From contig NC_089228.1 in assembly GCF_963924675.1 (NCBI RefSeq), positions 90,302,894 through 90,366,893 of the forward strand: DNA of 64,000 bases. Reading direction: 5' to 3'. A program made the position numbers and the translations under genes. Numbering within the stretch: the stretch's first letter is position 1; each line of letters starts with the position of its first letter. Shown piece by piece: positions 32,071 through 43,560 of the stretch. The DNA is from Phocoena phocoena. Its lineage: Eukaryota; Chordata; Mammalia; Artiodactyla; Phocoenidae. Under the pieces are notes generated by a model, which worked only from the letters and a program-made list of their open reading frames with translations, made no database searches and was not told the origin of the DNA.

Positions 32071-33827
32071 TCTCTAACCTTTTCAAATACCATAATGAAT
32101 GTGGACCATACCAAGGACATGGTTATATATAAAATTCTGCTTTTGCTTCTATAAGAGGGGGATTAACTCCTAGAAGGGTAGTCACCAGTTATTAGTTATT
32201 CAAATACGTTTCTTGACAAAGCCCCAATACCAATTGATCTAAAATAATACAGAAAACCAAGACAAAAAATCATCATCGTGACATCAACAACAAAATATTT
32301 GTTCTTAACAATACCTTTCCAGTGAAAAGTCCTAGAGTCTATTGCTGCCGTTAAGGGCTCAGATGAACTTCATTCCATATCTAACACTTGTGCACAGACT
32401 GTTAAGTCATCTTCCTCATGTGTGTAATACGATTTTCACTCTGGTGTGACTTTCACTCTCTCCCTATGTACACAAACAAACCACTCGGCAGATTCGTAAA
32501 AATAGCTGTTTCTTGCTCAGCTTGCAATAGAAAATGATGTGTTTGTAGTTTCAGCAGTGCTGATATTGTGTGAGTAATGTCTGTATTTGATCGTCTGGGT
32601 GCTTATTAGCAGAGGAAGAACATTCAAATTTGCTTTTAAAATTTACATGGAGTGGCTACCCCTTCATTAGAGGTGGGTGGGGAGAAAGGAGAAAACAGAA
32701 GACCCTGGTTTATTGCTCTACACAGTGGCCTTTTTTGGAGTATCCCCAGAATTAAATTAGATGTCGCAGCTCAGAGACTTAGTTCTTATGCTTTCATTCG
32801 GCTGGTGGTTATGGTTGAATACAGCTAACTCTTAATCACGAATATGCAAAATCACAGATAATCCCATACCTTATTTGAGACACGCCTTTTAATTTCTAAT
32901 ACAGCTGATCTTTCTACCAAAACACTGAACAGATTTTACTGTCTCTTCCTTCATCTGTGGTCAGAGTGCAGTGCTAATGAGAAAAAAAAAAAATGGGTAA
33001 AAGTTAGGAATGAAGGGAAGGGGGAGGACATTTACAAACCCTGCATACTTCACTATATGGATAATCAGTCCCTGAACATTTTAAATGAAGGTAGATGAAG
33101 GACAGAACTTGGAAAACACAAAGCTGGTGTTTACCTGTACATTGGAGTCTGTGTCAGGAAGGGCTAAGTGAGTGAGTTTAAAGAGGACAGCTGGACTCTG
33201 GAACTTTGCTGCTTTGCCCTTTAGAGGCAAAAGGCAAAGGAAGAAACAGGGAAATCATAGACAAATAATAAAAATAAATGGAAACCTAATTTTCACTTTA
33301 AAAGAAAAAGCTGTCAGTTTTCTTATGTCATGTTCCTTTTGTTGAAATCTCATTAAGAAATATGTATATCAAATACATAATTTTTTACTCACTATATAGA
33401 GTGAAAAAGAGTGTTCCACAGAGTGTTCACTGAAAACACATCTTTTCTAGATCCCAAGAAATAATCAGTGAATTTCTTTTATCTGTTATTTCTTCTACAT
33501 ATGTCTAACTAATGTCTATATTTCTAAGTCTGCATCTACTAGGACAAATAATAAAAAATTAACATACATGATGGGGTTTTTTTCACATAATTTGCCAAAC
33601 AGCTTTTCTGACAGAGGTCTTCACTGGCTAGAATATTTTTCTTGATGAACAATTAATTAAAAGGTGACTGGTTCTATGTCATACAAACATGGTCTCGTGT
33701 CCGTCTCTTGCTCTGAGTCTTAGCTCTCAGGAGTATGATCTCTCCGGAGCAATTTCAATGTAAAAGGGAATTGGTTGAAACTCTGTACTTGAACCTTTCA
33801 GAAAAGTCAGAGCATTTGTGAATAGAG
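32071..33827. other. Unassigned, apparently non-repetitive
   Basis: No named repeat or gene. The part near 32440-32680 has mixed base composition and no repeat signature. Nothing can be said about function. Confidence 0.4.
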
Positions 33828-33841
33828 CCATCAGGTTGCTC

Positions 33842-34250
33842 ATTTTTTTGTTTTTTTTTTTTTATTAGTTAATTTATTTTATTTTTGGCTGTGTTGGGTC
33901 TTTGTTGCTGCATGTGGGCTTTTTTTTTATTAGTTAATTTATTTTATTTTTGGCTGTGTTGGGTCTTCGTTGCTGCACGTGGGCTTTCTCTAGTTGCGGC
34001 GAGCGAGGGCTACTCTTCGCTGTGGTGCGCAGGCTTCTCACTGTGACGGCTTCTCTTTTTGCGGAGCACGGGCTCTAGGCACGTGGGCTTCAGTAGTTGT
34101 GGCTGGCGGGCTGTAGAGTGCAGGCTCAGTAGTTGTGGCGCACGGGCTTAGCTGCTCTGCAACTTGTGGGATCTTCCTGGGCCAGGGCTCGAACCCATGT
34201 CCCCTGCATTGGCAGGCGGATTCTTAACCACTGCACCACCAGGGCAGTCC
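33842..34250 (-). mobile_element. CHR-type SINE, long form, with tail duplication and TSD
   Basis: Minus-strand CHR SINE ending in 'accactgcaccaccagggcagtcc'. A perfect 14-bp duplication (ccatcaggttgctc) lies at 33828-33841 and 34251-34264. Unusually, the 3' 65 bases of the SINE (tail plus 'ggctgtgttgggtctttgttgctgcatgtgggct') are present twice in tandem (33861-33925 and 33926-33985). Confidence 0.95.
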
Positions 34251-34264
34251 CCATCAGGTTGCTC

Positions 34265-36840
34265 TTGATTCAAAAACTGCAGATAGGGAGACATGCCTAA
34301 AGAATTTGTAAATGCAGAGAAGCGCTGCGTAGGCACAAAATTAAGTCAAAAGAGATGAAGCAAACCCCAAGGAATGAATGAAAGAGATTCATTCAATAGG
34401 AGAAATCAATGAGTGAAGCAGCCCAGGTTTACGTTGTACTGATACTTGCCTTGAAACTAAGAGATAAAAATCATACCATGTTTTGTTGTCTGATCACTGC
34501 AAACCATTTTATCGTCCCTATTTCTCTTGACAGAGGCAACCATATATGTAGGTATAGTGCCAAACTGGCGGGGAGGAAGGGCGTACTGAACAAAAAATTA
34601 TTCTCTCTAATTACTTAGGACCTCACATAGCAGCTCTGTCACAATGGCCCAGCCAGAATGCCAGCTCAGGCACCTTACCTCAACTTCCTGCTCTTTTCAG
34701 ATTGTACTACTTTCTGATATATTTCTTGTTGGGACCCTGACATTGAGTTGTCTTTTTAAAATTTATTTGTTTGCTTGTGGGGAGAAGAGGAAAAGAACAT
34801 AAGAGCAACAGAATGAGAGTAAGGAGTATTGGCAGACGTCTAAGGAATATGTAAGGAAAAGAGAGCGGGTACATTTTCCACACAGTAATTCATCCAACCT
34901 CTGCAGTTCTAGGCTCTTAACTAACCTTTCTCCCTCATCAGGATGGTCAAAACTTCATTCTGATGGTCTTCTGCTCCTGCAAGTACTGTTTTCCTCCTTT
35001 CCCAACCAGGAAGTTGTCACCCCAAAAAATATATATATATTATGGAAGCGAGATAAAAATAATAGCCACAGTGTCTCAATACTTCTCCAATATTATTTGA
35101 GCAGATAACTGGCACCTCTTTGTTTCTTTTATCAGTCATTTGTCACAGCCTATACCTAATTCTTTATCAGCTTACAAAAGTGACCAAGTTGGGCCTGATT
35201 TGGATCAGGTAGAAGCTGGAAGCTGGGGGAAGCAATCCTGAATACTGAATTGGGTAATGGCAGGAACCCTTCAGGAAAGCAGCTCTATTTGAATTAAAAG
35301 GCCACTGGCAGAAAGAAGAGAAATCTTACAGGCAGCATGAGACCTTCAGTTGGACTTTCTAGCTCATTCTCTCACCTCCTGAATGTTAAAGAGATGATGG
35401 ACTCAGGGACTTGGTGTGCCTACAGAACTCCTGTGTATCAAAGTCATCTACTGATTTGTACTAAATAATTAGGTAGAATCTACAGTCCATGCCCTGAATA
35501 AGAATGAACAGTTTCTTTCTTTTTTCTAACAGCCACATCTTTGTGCAGATTCTTGGCATTTTTTTCTTTGTAGAAGTGAAAAAAAGATGCTGCAATGGAA
35601 TGACAAAATAAGGAGACGGGCGGGTGAGAGGGGTTTGCTGGGCTCTGAAATCCCGAGGAGAGAAAATAATGCAACTGTCTTAGTAAATGCTTGTTAACAC
35701 TACTCATTTAGAGCACAGTCTCACAAAGATTAGTTTGGATTTGTTGTAAGCCTATCTCAGAAGCAGAGTCATTTGTATTGCCTGCCTATGGGAACAGCTG
35801 CTATTTAGCCACTCGATTGGGGAGAATCGCACCCTCTTTACCACCCCCCATGGGCGCTGAAACTATCTCACGGGGGCACTGGAATCAGAGTCAGGAGCTT
35901 CATATTTTACTCAAGCCAATTTACTGCCTGAGCAATGTCTTTAAAACATGGCAAGACTGTAACAGTACCATTCATCTTTTGCCTAGAAACGTGACCTGGT
36001 ACATTGGTGGGGCCCCTGCCAGTCTTGAAATAGGAGTTTCTGTCACTGCAAATGAGAAGAGGTCATCATACCTCTGGAGCAGATCCTGATGCACTCAGCT
36101 ACACTCTTCAGATGTTCAAGGTTTGCTGGCGCCTCTGTCCTGTCTCCATAGTGTTTTCCAGCAACCCCTAATAGAAATTTGAATGAACCAGAAGCTCAGT
36201 GTTTGAGGAAGGTCTCCTGTGAACTTGTCCTTTTTGAAGTGCTTGGTGAAGAGGTGTGGGCTGTGCCCGGGGAGCCAAGACATGCCTCCACTTTCCATGG
36301 GTAACGGGTGCTTAGGTGGGACTATTAATTCTCTAAGCTCTGGGGATGACTCGCAATTATCTAGACTTTCAAGGTGAAGATTTCTAGGTGTCAAAAGGTA
36401 ACTACTACAAAGATAACCAAGAACTAACATGAACTTCATCTCATCTCTCCTCCCCAAAACTTAAAAATTCCAAACTTGTTACATTAGGGTAAATCATGCA
36501 GAAACACTCCAGCTGTTCATTACTTTGTGAAAGCTGAATTCAGCATTTCACCACCACCCCCCCCCCCGCCTTTTTTTTTAAACTTTGTTTTTCAGAGTGT
36601 AGTTTTAAAAGGATGTGTCTGGTATCAGGGACCTTATCTGTCTATAATTCTCTCTACATTCTTGCCTTTTCTCTTCCACTTCTCATTTAAAATTTTTCCA
36701 ACTGTAGTATTTGGTTCAACCCAGCTTCCAAAACCCTTAGTCATCTTAAAGAAAATTCAAATTGCATTTTCTAAAGGCATTTGGCATCATTTGTTTCTCT
36801 CAGCATTGGTGATGAGGGGAATATGTTAGTTTGTGGAGAC
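34265..36840. other. Unassigned sequence, no gene recognised
   Basis: Frames at 34409-34618, 35480-35707, 35778-36089, 36116-36457 and 36527-36829 have no recognised domain. An 11-base C run lies at 36557-36567 and an AT run at 35030-35040. Confidence 0.45.
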
Positions 36841-36844
36841 AGCA

Positions 36845-37040
36845 GTGCAGTGGAAAGTACATAAGCTTTACAATTAGACAGACCTGGTTCAAATCCACCT
36901 GATTCAAATCCATAATCTTAAGCAACTTATTCATTTACTTTTCTAAGGATTATTTTATACAGCTATGAAAAGAGGGAGGAGAGACAATAATCAATTAAGA
37001 GGGTTGTGAAAATAAAATAATATGTATAACTTGTAATGTA
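36845..37040 (+). mobile_element. MIR SINE
   Basis: Sense MIR: 'cagtggaaagtacataagctttacaattagacagacctggttcaaatcc', 'aagcaacttattcatttacttttctaagg', 'agagggttgtgaaaataaaataatatg'. Confidence 0.75.
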
Positions 37041-37853
37041 ATATGTATAGGATATATAATGTATTTGTATACATAGGATATATAATGTATTTGGCCGATC
37101 GTGAGAGTTCAGTACATTTCAGCATCTTCCCCTGTTTGCGTGGGAGATCACTGACTCCAGATTTTGGGGCATATGCCCAGAACACACGTGTTGAGTTATA
37201 TTTTTTGTTCCAGGAGCTGTGTTGTTCTTCAATGCATATCTTGCTTAATAATATGAGATATGCCTGAGAAGAAAGTGGAGCTGCCCTGGATTTGGTGGAT
37301 TAGAGCTCTGATATATCAGTCCCTCTGAGGCCACTTGTAACCACCCTCCAGGAAACTCAGGGTCTGCAAAAAGTTGAACTGGGTGCCACCAATTTGGACA
37401 AAAGCAGAATCGTGGTTTTCAGAGCTGAAAGTCACCTTAGATGTATGTCATCTAGGTCCATAACCTTCAAATTTTGTTGTAACACACACTAAGAAATCTT
37501 AGAGAGTTTGACCCAGTACTAAAAAATTTACTTCCATATTTACATGTATGACAAGTAAAACTGTACCACAACAATACTTATTTTGACTATGGGCAATATA
37601 CTCTACTATTTTCTATTCTATTTTAAAATAATAGTTGACAGTGCCACTAGATGAACGATATGACTGGTGATTTGAAAAACACATGCTAATAGACCTATAT
37701 TGAAGACAAAAAAATTAGAATTTGGAACTTTTCCCTTTTTGCCTTGTATTTCTATCTGGTCATCCTAAATAAAATCTCTGTGATCTATTTTTACTGCTTA
37801 TACATAAATATTGTCTCTGAGTGTTTTGGAGTTTAAATCTACATGTTCTTTAC
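37041..37853. other. Mostly unassigned
   Basis: 'atttgtatacataggatatataatg' units repeat imperfectly at 37045-37090. 37420-37465 ('agagctgaaagtcaccttagatgtatgtcatctaggtcc') resembles a MIR-family end, too short to call. Confidence 0.4.
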
Positions 37854-37868
37854 CATGGACTGATTTCT

Positions 37869-38230
37869 TCTTTTTTTTTAATGTTTTTTTAAATTAATTT
37901 ATTTTATTTTTGGCTGCGTTGGGTCTTTGTTGCTGTGTGCGGGCTTTCTCTAGTTGTGGCGAGCAGCGGCTACTCTTCACTGCAGTGCGTGGGCTCCTCA
38001 TTGCAGTGGCTTCTCTCGCTGCGGAGCACAGGCTCCAGGTGCGCGGGCTTCAGTAGTTGTGATGCACGGGCTCAATAGTTGTGGCTCGCGGGCTCTAGAG
38101 CGTAGGCTCAGCAGTTGTGGCACACGGGCCCAGTTGCTCCATGGAATATAGGGTCTTCCCGGACCAGGGCTTGAACCCGTGTCCCTGCATTGGCAGGTGG
38201 ATTCTTAACCACTGTGCCACCAGGGAAGCC
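37869..38230 (-). mobile_element. CHR-type SINE, long form, with TSD
   Basis: A/T-rich tail, 'ggctgcgttgggtctttgttgctg', several 'cagtagttgtg' units and the head ending 'actgtgccaccagggaagcc'. A 15-bp duplication with two mismatches (catggactgatttct / catgggctaatttct) sits at 37854-37868 and 38231-38245. Confidence 0.95.
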
Positions 38231-38249
38231 CATGGGCTAATTTCTAATA

Positions 38250-39018
38250 AAATTCATGGTGCCAAGCAGAACCCACTTAGGGTGCTTACCTGAAAGTTGT
38301 CCATGCCGTCAGTCCAGGACCCCTAGTCTTAGTACTTGGTCTGACATGTCACCAAGGGCTGCCTTTGTATCTTGACCTTGTGAGTAACACAATGATATAA
38401 CAGGTCTGAATCATCTTTTCTTGAGAGAAACATTTGGCAAAATCCTGAAGATAACTTTACACTTTAATTGTTCTGTTACTGAGCAAGGGCTCATGTTCCT
38501 GCAGTGCAGGTATTTGCAGCAAAGTCAGGGGTTATTTGCAGGGCACCAAGCAAGGAGAATGGGCATCTCATGCACCAAAGACCTGAACTCCCCAGTGGCT
38601 TTCAAGCAAGGGTTTTTAAAGACAGTCTTAGGAGAGGGGGGCTATAAGATGTGTGTTCAGGTCATAGACCTTCTTCTGATCAGTTGGTTGTGAGGTAACA
38701 GGGTGATGTTTTGGGAATCTCAGTCATCAACCTTCTGGTTCCAACCAGTCTAGGGTCTACATGCTTGTGGTCAGGATGTAGTTACCATCCTCCTCTGAGT
38801 GGGGATCTTAGTTTCTGCAGAACAACTCAGAGATACGTGTCAGATTGTTATGTATATCGCTTCAGGAAGAACTAGAGTCTATTGTTCTAATAATAGTTAG
38901 CTGCTTGAATCTGCTCTTTGGAACTGGGAGACTAAGCCTTTTTCCTACAAAAATGAAACAGAGAACATGGAGGGGTGTTTGTACCTGGGAAGGCCTGGCG
39001 GGGTCCTGCTTGGTTTCA
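38250..39018 (-). mobile_element. ERV LTR, class I-like
   Basis: Read on the minus strand the LTR begins TGAAACC at 39018, directly after a polypurine tract, and runs to about 38250. Landmarks on the plus strand: 'gcaccaagcaaggagaatgggcatctcatgc', 'tgaactccccagtggctttcaagcaagggtttttaaagacag', 'ggaatctcagtcatcaaccttctggttccaaccagtctagg'. These recall a cetartiodactyl ERV LTR family. The U5 end is not sharply defined. The frames at 38421-38693 and 38845-39161 are non-coding by-products. Confidence 0.7.
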
Positions 39019-39190
39019 GTCCCCCCTTTTCTTTGATACTCCTTAATTCTGAGGGGAAGAGGGGCAGGACAAGAAAGGGAATAAAGTTTTCGATAGAGAG
39101 ATTAAACGTAACCTTGGCAGGGGAATTCAGGTTTAGGGGGACACTGTTTCAGTTCCTCTAGCCCACCTGGTTTGATGGCTGAAGTACGAT
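39019..39190 (-). mobile_element. ERV internal remnant with polypurine tract
   Basis: The minus strand at 39035-39019 reads TCAAAGAAAAGGGGGGAC, a gammaretrovirus-type polypurine tract, immediately before the LTR's TG. About 150 further bases of internal sequence remain, with no recognisable reading frame. Confidence 0.65.
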
Positions 39191-39614
39191 GAACTGAATA
39201 AAATGAAAGCTGCTGCAGCTGTTTCCAGCATCATGCCAGCTTTTGGTTATTCCTAAGCTTCTGCCTCTGCCCAGTGACTTGTCTGTTTCTGCCCCAGCTT
39301 GGTGCTCTTCTCAGTTTTCCTTTGAAAGTTGCCTTGTAACAATAACAAAAAAATTTTTTAACTCCAGTGAATGGGGAAACACAACATAAAGTAGCTGTCA
39401 CAAGCAAGAAATATCATTGAAATATCAGTTTATTTTGAAAAATCCATGTGACTGCTGGACTCGACTCTACATATAGCTTGAAATGAAATATTAGTTTAAT
39501 GGCTTAATTTTGGTTTGTTTTGTTTTTCTTTTCTTTTATTGAATTATGTCATGGGTGCCCTTGTCCCTGGCACTCTGGTGAACTCTCCTAGTGAAGCAGA
39601 TACCCTATGTTGGA
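39191..39614. other. No feature recognised
   Basis: Unassigned sequence between an ERV remnant and a MIR. Confidence 0.4.
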
Positions 39615-39785
39615 AAACACAGGAAGAGCCTGGGCTAGTGACTCTGACTCAGATCTGGGTTCCATCCTGCCTGTATCATTGATCAGCTCAGTGAACTGGG
39701 CAAGGGTCTTTATTTCTCAAATCTTCATCTTACTCATAACCAAGGGCTAAGAATAAAATGGTTGTGAGAATTTAGGAGAAATGTT
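39615..39785 (+). mobile_element. MIR SINE
   Basis: Sense MIR: 'gagcctgggctagtgactctgactcagatctgggttccatcc', 'cagtgaactgggcaagggtctttatttctcaaatcttcatctt', 'aataaaatggttgtgagaattta'. Confidence 0.72.
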
Positions 39786-41584
39786 GACTTGTTTCCTTGT
39801 CTTTTTCCTTTCCTGTAGTGAAGATGTTGGAATGAGAAGTGTGAAATGCTATCTGGTTGGATTATATTTGTTTTTAAATGAATTAGGTTGTTAGATGTTC
39901 TGTACATAAGTAGTAAATTATTTTGATAGTTTATAATCCACAGACCCTGTAAGTGTATATGGTTATAAACTGTGATTTCCAGTGACTTTTTTAATATTAA
40001 CATTAGCCTGTGAGAAAAACTGGCTAATGGGATGGAATTGACAGGCTCATCATTGGTGATAAAATGTGGATTTGAAACACACACTTAATTTTCCTGGGTA
40101 ATAATTATTGGGTCAAATAATCCCTAAGAATAGATATACTCAATTATTCAGATTTAATAATTATTACTCATCAAAATTCCAACTGTGTTTTTGGCACTTA
40201 AATCTCTACAAGGTGATCGTGTGTCAATTCATCCTGTTTGAGGCAAATCATCACCTTGTTTCCTATCACAATGGTCTCTCACTTATGGAGCTTAGCTGCC
40301 TGCCTAGTCAGAAAAGATGATACAGAGAGAAGAAAATTGTACCTGTGTCCCCAGCTGGGTTAGCTCATCCACTGTGACTTTTGGAAAGGTTTCCATGAAA
40401 GTAAAATCTTCGGTTCTTGTGATGTCAATCACATTGATCTGTATTGTTCTTCTAAGAACAGTAAATAATTCAGGGTCAAAGACAGATTGAAAGGAAGAAG
40501 GCTTATTCTAGCCTCAGTTACACACATTTTCTCTTGCCACTGCCAATGTCATAGAGGCTAGAGAACGTGACCGCAGCCTGTACTCATATGCCTATCACTG
40601 CAGATGCTGCTTTGAAATTCCACCTTCTTCATCCTCTCTGCCCTGTCTTCCAGAAAAAAAGAAATCATATTTGAAAGAAGAAGCAAAAACTATTCATGTT
40701 TTTCCAAGTTTATCATTTTTTTTCTTTTAGGCTTTTCTAGATTTCTCTTACAATTGACCATGTGCTCATTTGTAGGATAGGATCAAATAATATTAGTGTG
40801 AGGACCATTCTTTAGTCAATATTGAAAATTCCTGTTAGAGAAGAACAGATAATGAAGAAACGCCACTCCTCCTTGGCACCCATACATAAGGATGACCTTT
40901 TCTGGCTCTAAAGGGGATCCCAGACTGTGGACACTACAAATCCAGACATCTCAGGAAGGCCAGTTATGGGCTAAGACCATGGAACCTAAAGGAAAAGAAT
41001 GATCTAGGAAGCTTTTCCCCAGAACATAGTCAATGTGCAGCAAGTGAAATAAAGGAGTATTTTAAGTACATAGGGCTTTTGTATAGTGTTCGGATCGTCC
41101 TCAAGTCCTGCCCAAGTTTTTTCCCAGAGAGCTTTAGGTAGAGAAGGCTCTGGATAATAAAAGCAGAGAGAATTAAAAGGAGAAACAAAGAATTCCATAA
41201 ATATCTGTTAAGATATTGGGAACTCAAGAAGTCCCAGGAAAGTGGAGGTGAAGGGCAATTCTCCTCTTTGGGGAGAGGACTGCTCAAGCCTGCCAGAGGA
41301 CAGAGAAGGTGGAATGTGTGGATCTCACACGTGGGAGGCAACAGCCAGATTGGAGCACAGCAGGCTAGGCTAAATGGACCATTTATGTGGCCAGAGAGCC
41401 CTTCCCTAATGTCAGGAGCAAGAAAGAAGAGCTTGGGAAGCAGAGAACTTTTATCTCATGCTGGTGTTCCTGGAGCGAGAATCCGGGCCCCATGTGTATG
41501 GTTATGCAAAATTCAGATGCAATGATAAGACCTAGAGATGGAGGAGATGGTGACAGGGGTGAATTTTGGAGAGAAGGGCATAGC
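39786..41584. other. Unassigned sequence, no gene recognised
   Basis: Frames of 64-116 codons on both strands (39734-40084, 40108-40320, 41004-41602) have no recognised domain. Confidence 0.45.
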
Positions 41585-42200
41585 CCACATTGCTGGTGGT
41601 AATGTCAATTTCTTCACACTTACGGAAAACTATTATAGAAACATCTGTTTAAAAAAATACACGTACCTATTGACCTAGCTATCTCTTCTGGGTCTTCATC
41701 ATGTCCTAGAAATAAAAGCACCTGTATATATGGATATTAGAAGTTTAGAAATAATTTAGAGAGAATTAGTTTAAAGCTAAGATGTTTAGATAGATAAAAG
41801 GATGGTTATTATAGCCTTGTTTATAGTGACAAGAAATTGGCGTAAACCTGAATAATCATGATTAGGGAAATGGTTGAATAAACTGTGGCATGTTCATATG
41901 GAGCTTTTACAAAGAATAGGCTTTATCTATATTTATTGACTGGAATTGTTGCCAGACTGCACTGTTAGGAGAGCAGAGCAAGACAAAGAAAACTATATAC
42001 ACTATGATTCCTTAAACAAAACCTTTAGAAAAAAACAATAAATCAGTGCACATGTGATTCTAAAAGCATGGAGAAAGTTGTGAAAAGGATATATATCAGG
42101 CTGTTAATTTTGATGGGATTGGAAAAAGTAAATAGTAGAGATGAAAAAATTTGCAAAATGAAAAGATTATTTTTTTTAAATCCGTAACAAAACGTCAACA
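41585..42200 (+). mobile_element. Degenerate L1 LINE 3' region
   Basis: 'cacattgctggtggtaatgtcaatttctt', 'ttgacctagctatctcttctgggt', 'gcaccatgt...ttatagtgacaagaaattgg', 'ggttgaataaactgtggcatgttc'. This is the worn layout of the L1 ORF2 end and 3' UTR, also seen intact at 14750-15120. Confidence 0.6.
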
Positions 42201-42229
42201 TAAAATGTAGTCTATCAAAATTTTATGAC

Positions 42230-42420
42230 ATTATTCTGTGTATCCATTAGCAATTGATACCTCACAAATTCCCCCATACTTAATAGCTTAAAAACAATCA
42301 TCAAATATTTCTCACAGGTCTGTGAGTGGGTTTGGTGGTTCTTCTTGTCTGGACTGTGCTTAGTTTACCTCAGGTGGGCTCAAATAAAATGACCAAGATT
42401 AGTCATCTTGTTCCTTAAGT
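42230..42420 (+). mobile_element. Possible MER-type repeat fragment
   Basis: 'tacctcacaaattcccccatacttaatagcttaaaaacaatcatcaaatatttctcacaggtctgtgag' followed by 'tgtgcttagtttacctcaggtgg' matches the layout of a common old mammalian repeat. Family unresolved; compare 4905-5060. Confidence 0.45.
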
Positions 42421-42500
42421 GACTTAAGTTTTGTGTATTTTCCAAGTCTCCTATAAGGATTTTAGGGTATGTCACGTTTCAGTACCTGATGCCAGGGTGT

Positions 42501-42542
42501 CTACTACTACTACAACAACTACTAATAATAATAATTATAACA
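42501..42542. repeat. (ACT)n/(AAT)n simple repeat
   Basis: ctactactactacaacaact followed by aataataataatt, adjoining the MIR. Confidence 0.85.
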
Positions 42543-42715
42543 CATTGAGCATCTACTGTATGCAAGAAACTACAAAAGGACTTGCACATACATTTTCTCT
42601 GTGTCTTCATAAACAGCACTATGAGATGCATTCCAAGTATTGATTCATGGACAATCAAACGAAGACTCAGGGAAGTTAAGTAACTTACCTGGTTATAATG
42701 AGGAAAGACCATCTT
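42543..42715 (-). mobile_element. MIR SINE
   Basis: Antisense MIR: 'gagcatctactgtatgcaag', 'aaacagcactatgagatgcattcc', 'acgaagactcagggaagttaagtaacttacctgg'. Confidence 0.75.
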
Positions 42716-42864
42716 AGTGTTCTGGAAAAAACCTGGATATTGAAATCAGATGCAGCGAGATGATAAAGATAATAAAACACAGACAGATATAATTTGTCAC
42801 ATTACTCAGTATGTGAAAAACCTAACAGAAATTTTAGTTAAAAATATAGCAATGATAAAAATTA

Positions 42865-43270
42865 GATGATTTTATTTTTTAAATTTTTGAATTTTATTTT
42901 ATTTTTTTATACAGCAGGTTCTTATTAGTTATCTATTTTATACATATTAGTGTATACATGTCAATCCCAATCTCCCAATTCATCCCACCACCACCACCCC
43001 TCCCAGCCACTTTCCCCCCTTGGTGTCCATACACTTGTTCTCTACATCTGTGTCTCTATTTCTGTCCTGCAAACCAGTTCATCTGTACCATTTTTCTAGG
43101 TTCCACATATATGCATTAAAATATGATATTTATTTTTCTTTTTCTGACTTCACTCTGTATGACAGTCTCTTGGTCTATCCACATCTCTGCAAATGGCACT
43201 GTTTCATTCCTTTTTATGGCTGAGTAATATTCCACTGTATATATGTACCACGTCTCCTTTATCCATTCAC
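42865..43270 (-). mobile_element. 5'-truncated L1 LINE, another subfamily
   Basis: T-rich start, 'tatacagcaggttcttattagttatctattttatac', 'ttctctacatctgtgtctctatttctgtcctgc', 'ttatggctgagtaatattccactgtatatatgtaccacg'. The 3' UTR differs from the copies at 7.7, 18 and 25.6 kb. It ends abruptly against the LTR at 43275. Confidence 0.88.
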
Positions 43271-43274
43271 TTTG

Positions 43275-43560
43275 GGTTCTGTGGGAAAAGGACACTAAGA
43301 CAGAATTAGAAATTCAAGAGATTTATTGAGGGAAATGACTGTAAAGTATAAAGGGCAAGAGGAACAGGAATAAGGCTGGCCTTTCAGATCGTGATGCAGG
43401 TGTGACATCTGTGAAAGAAGAGGGGAAACGAAGGAGGATTGAGTAGAAAAAGCCTCAGATAGCAGTCAGCTCCAAAAACATCTCTACCAGACCAATGGGT
43501 GTGCCTGCAACAAAGATCGCCTTGTTAGAGTCCCACACTGGGCACATGGCTGCTGATGGT
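43275..43560 (-). mobile_element. Antisense LTR, copy A (ERVL/MaLR-like)
   Basis: On the minus strand it ends with an AATAAA polyadenylation signal (43318-43323 region; plus strand 'gagatttattgagg') and '...attctgtcttagtgtccttttcccacagaaccc'. The body shares 'gagtagaaaaagcctcagat' with copies at 44864 and 48853. Part of a 92-codon Cys-rich frame at 43455-43733 overlaps it and is probably not a gene. Confidence 0.6.
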
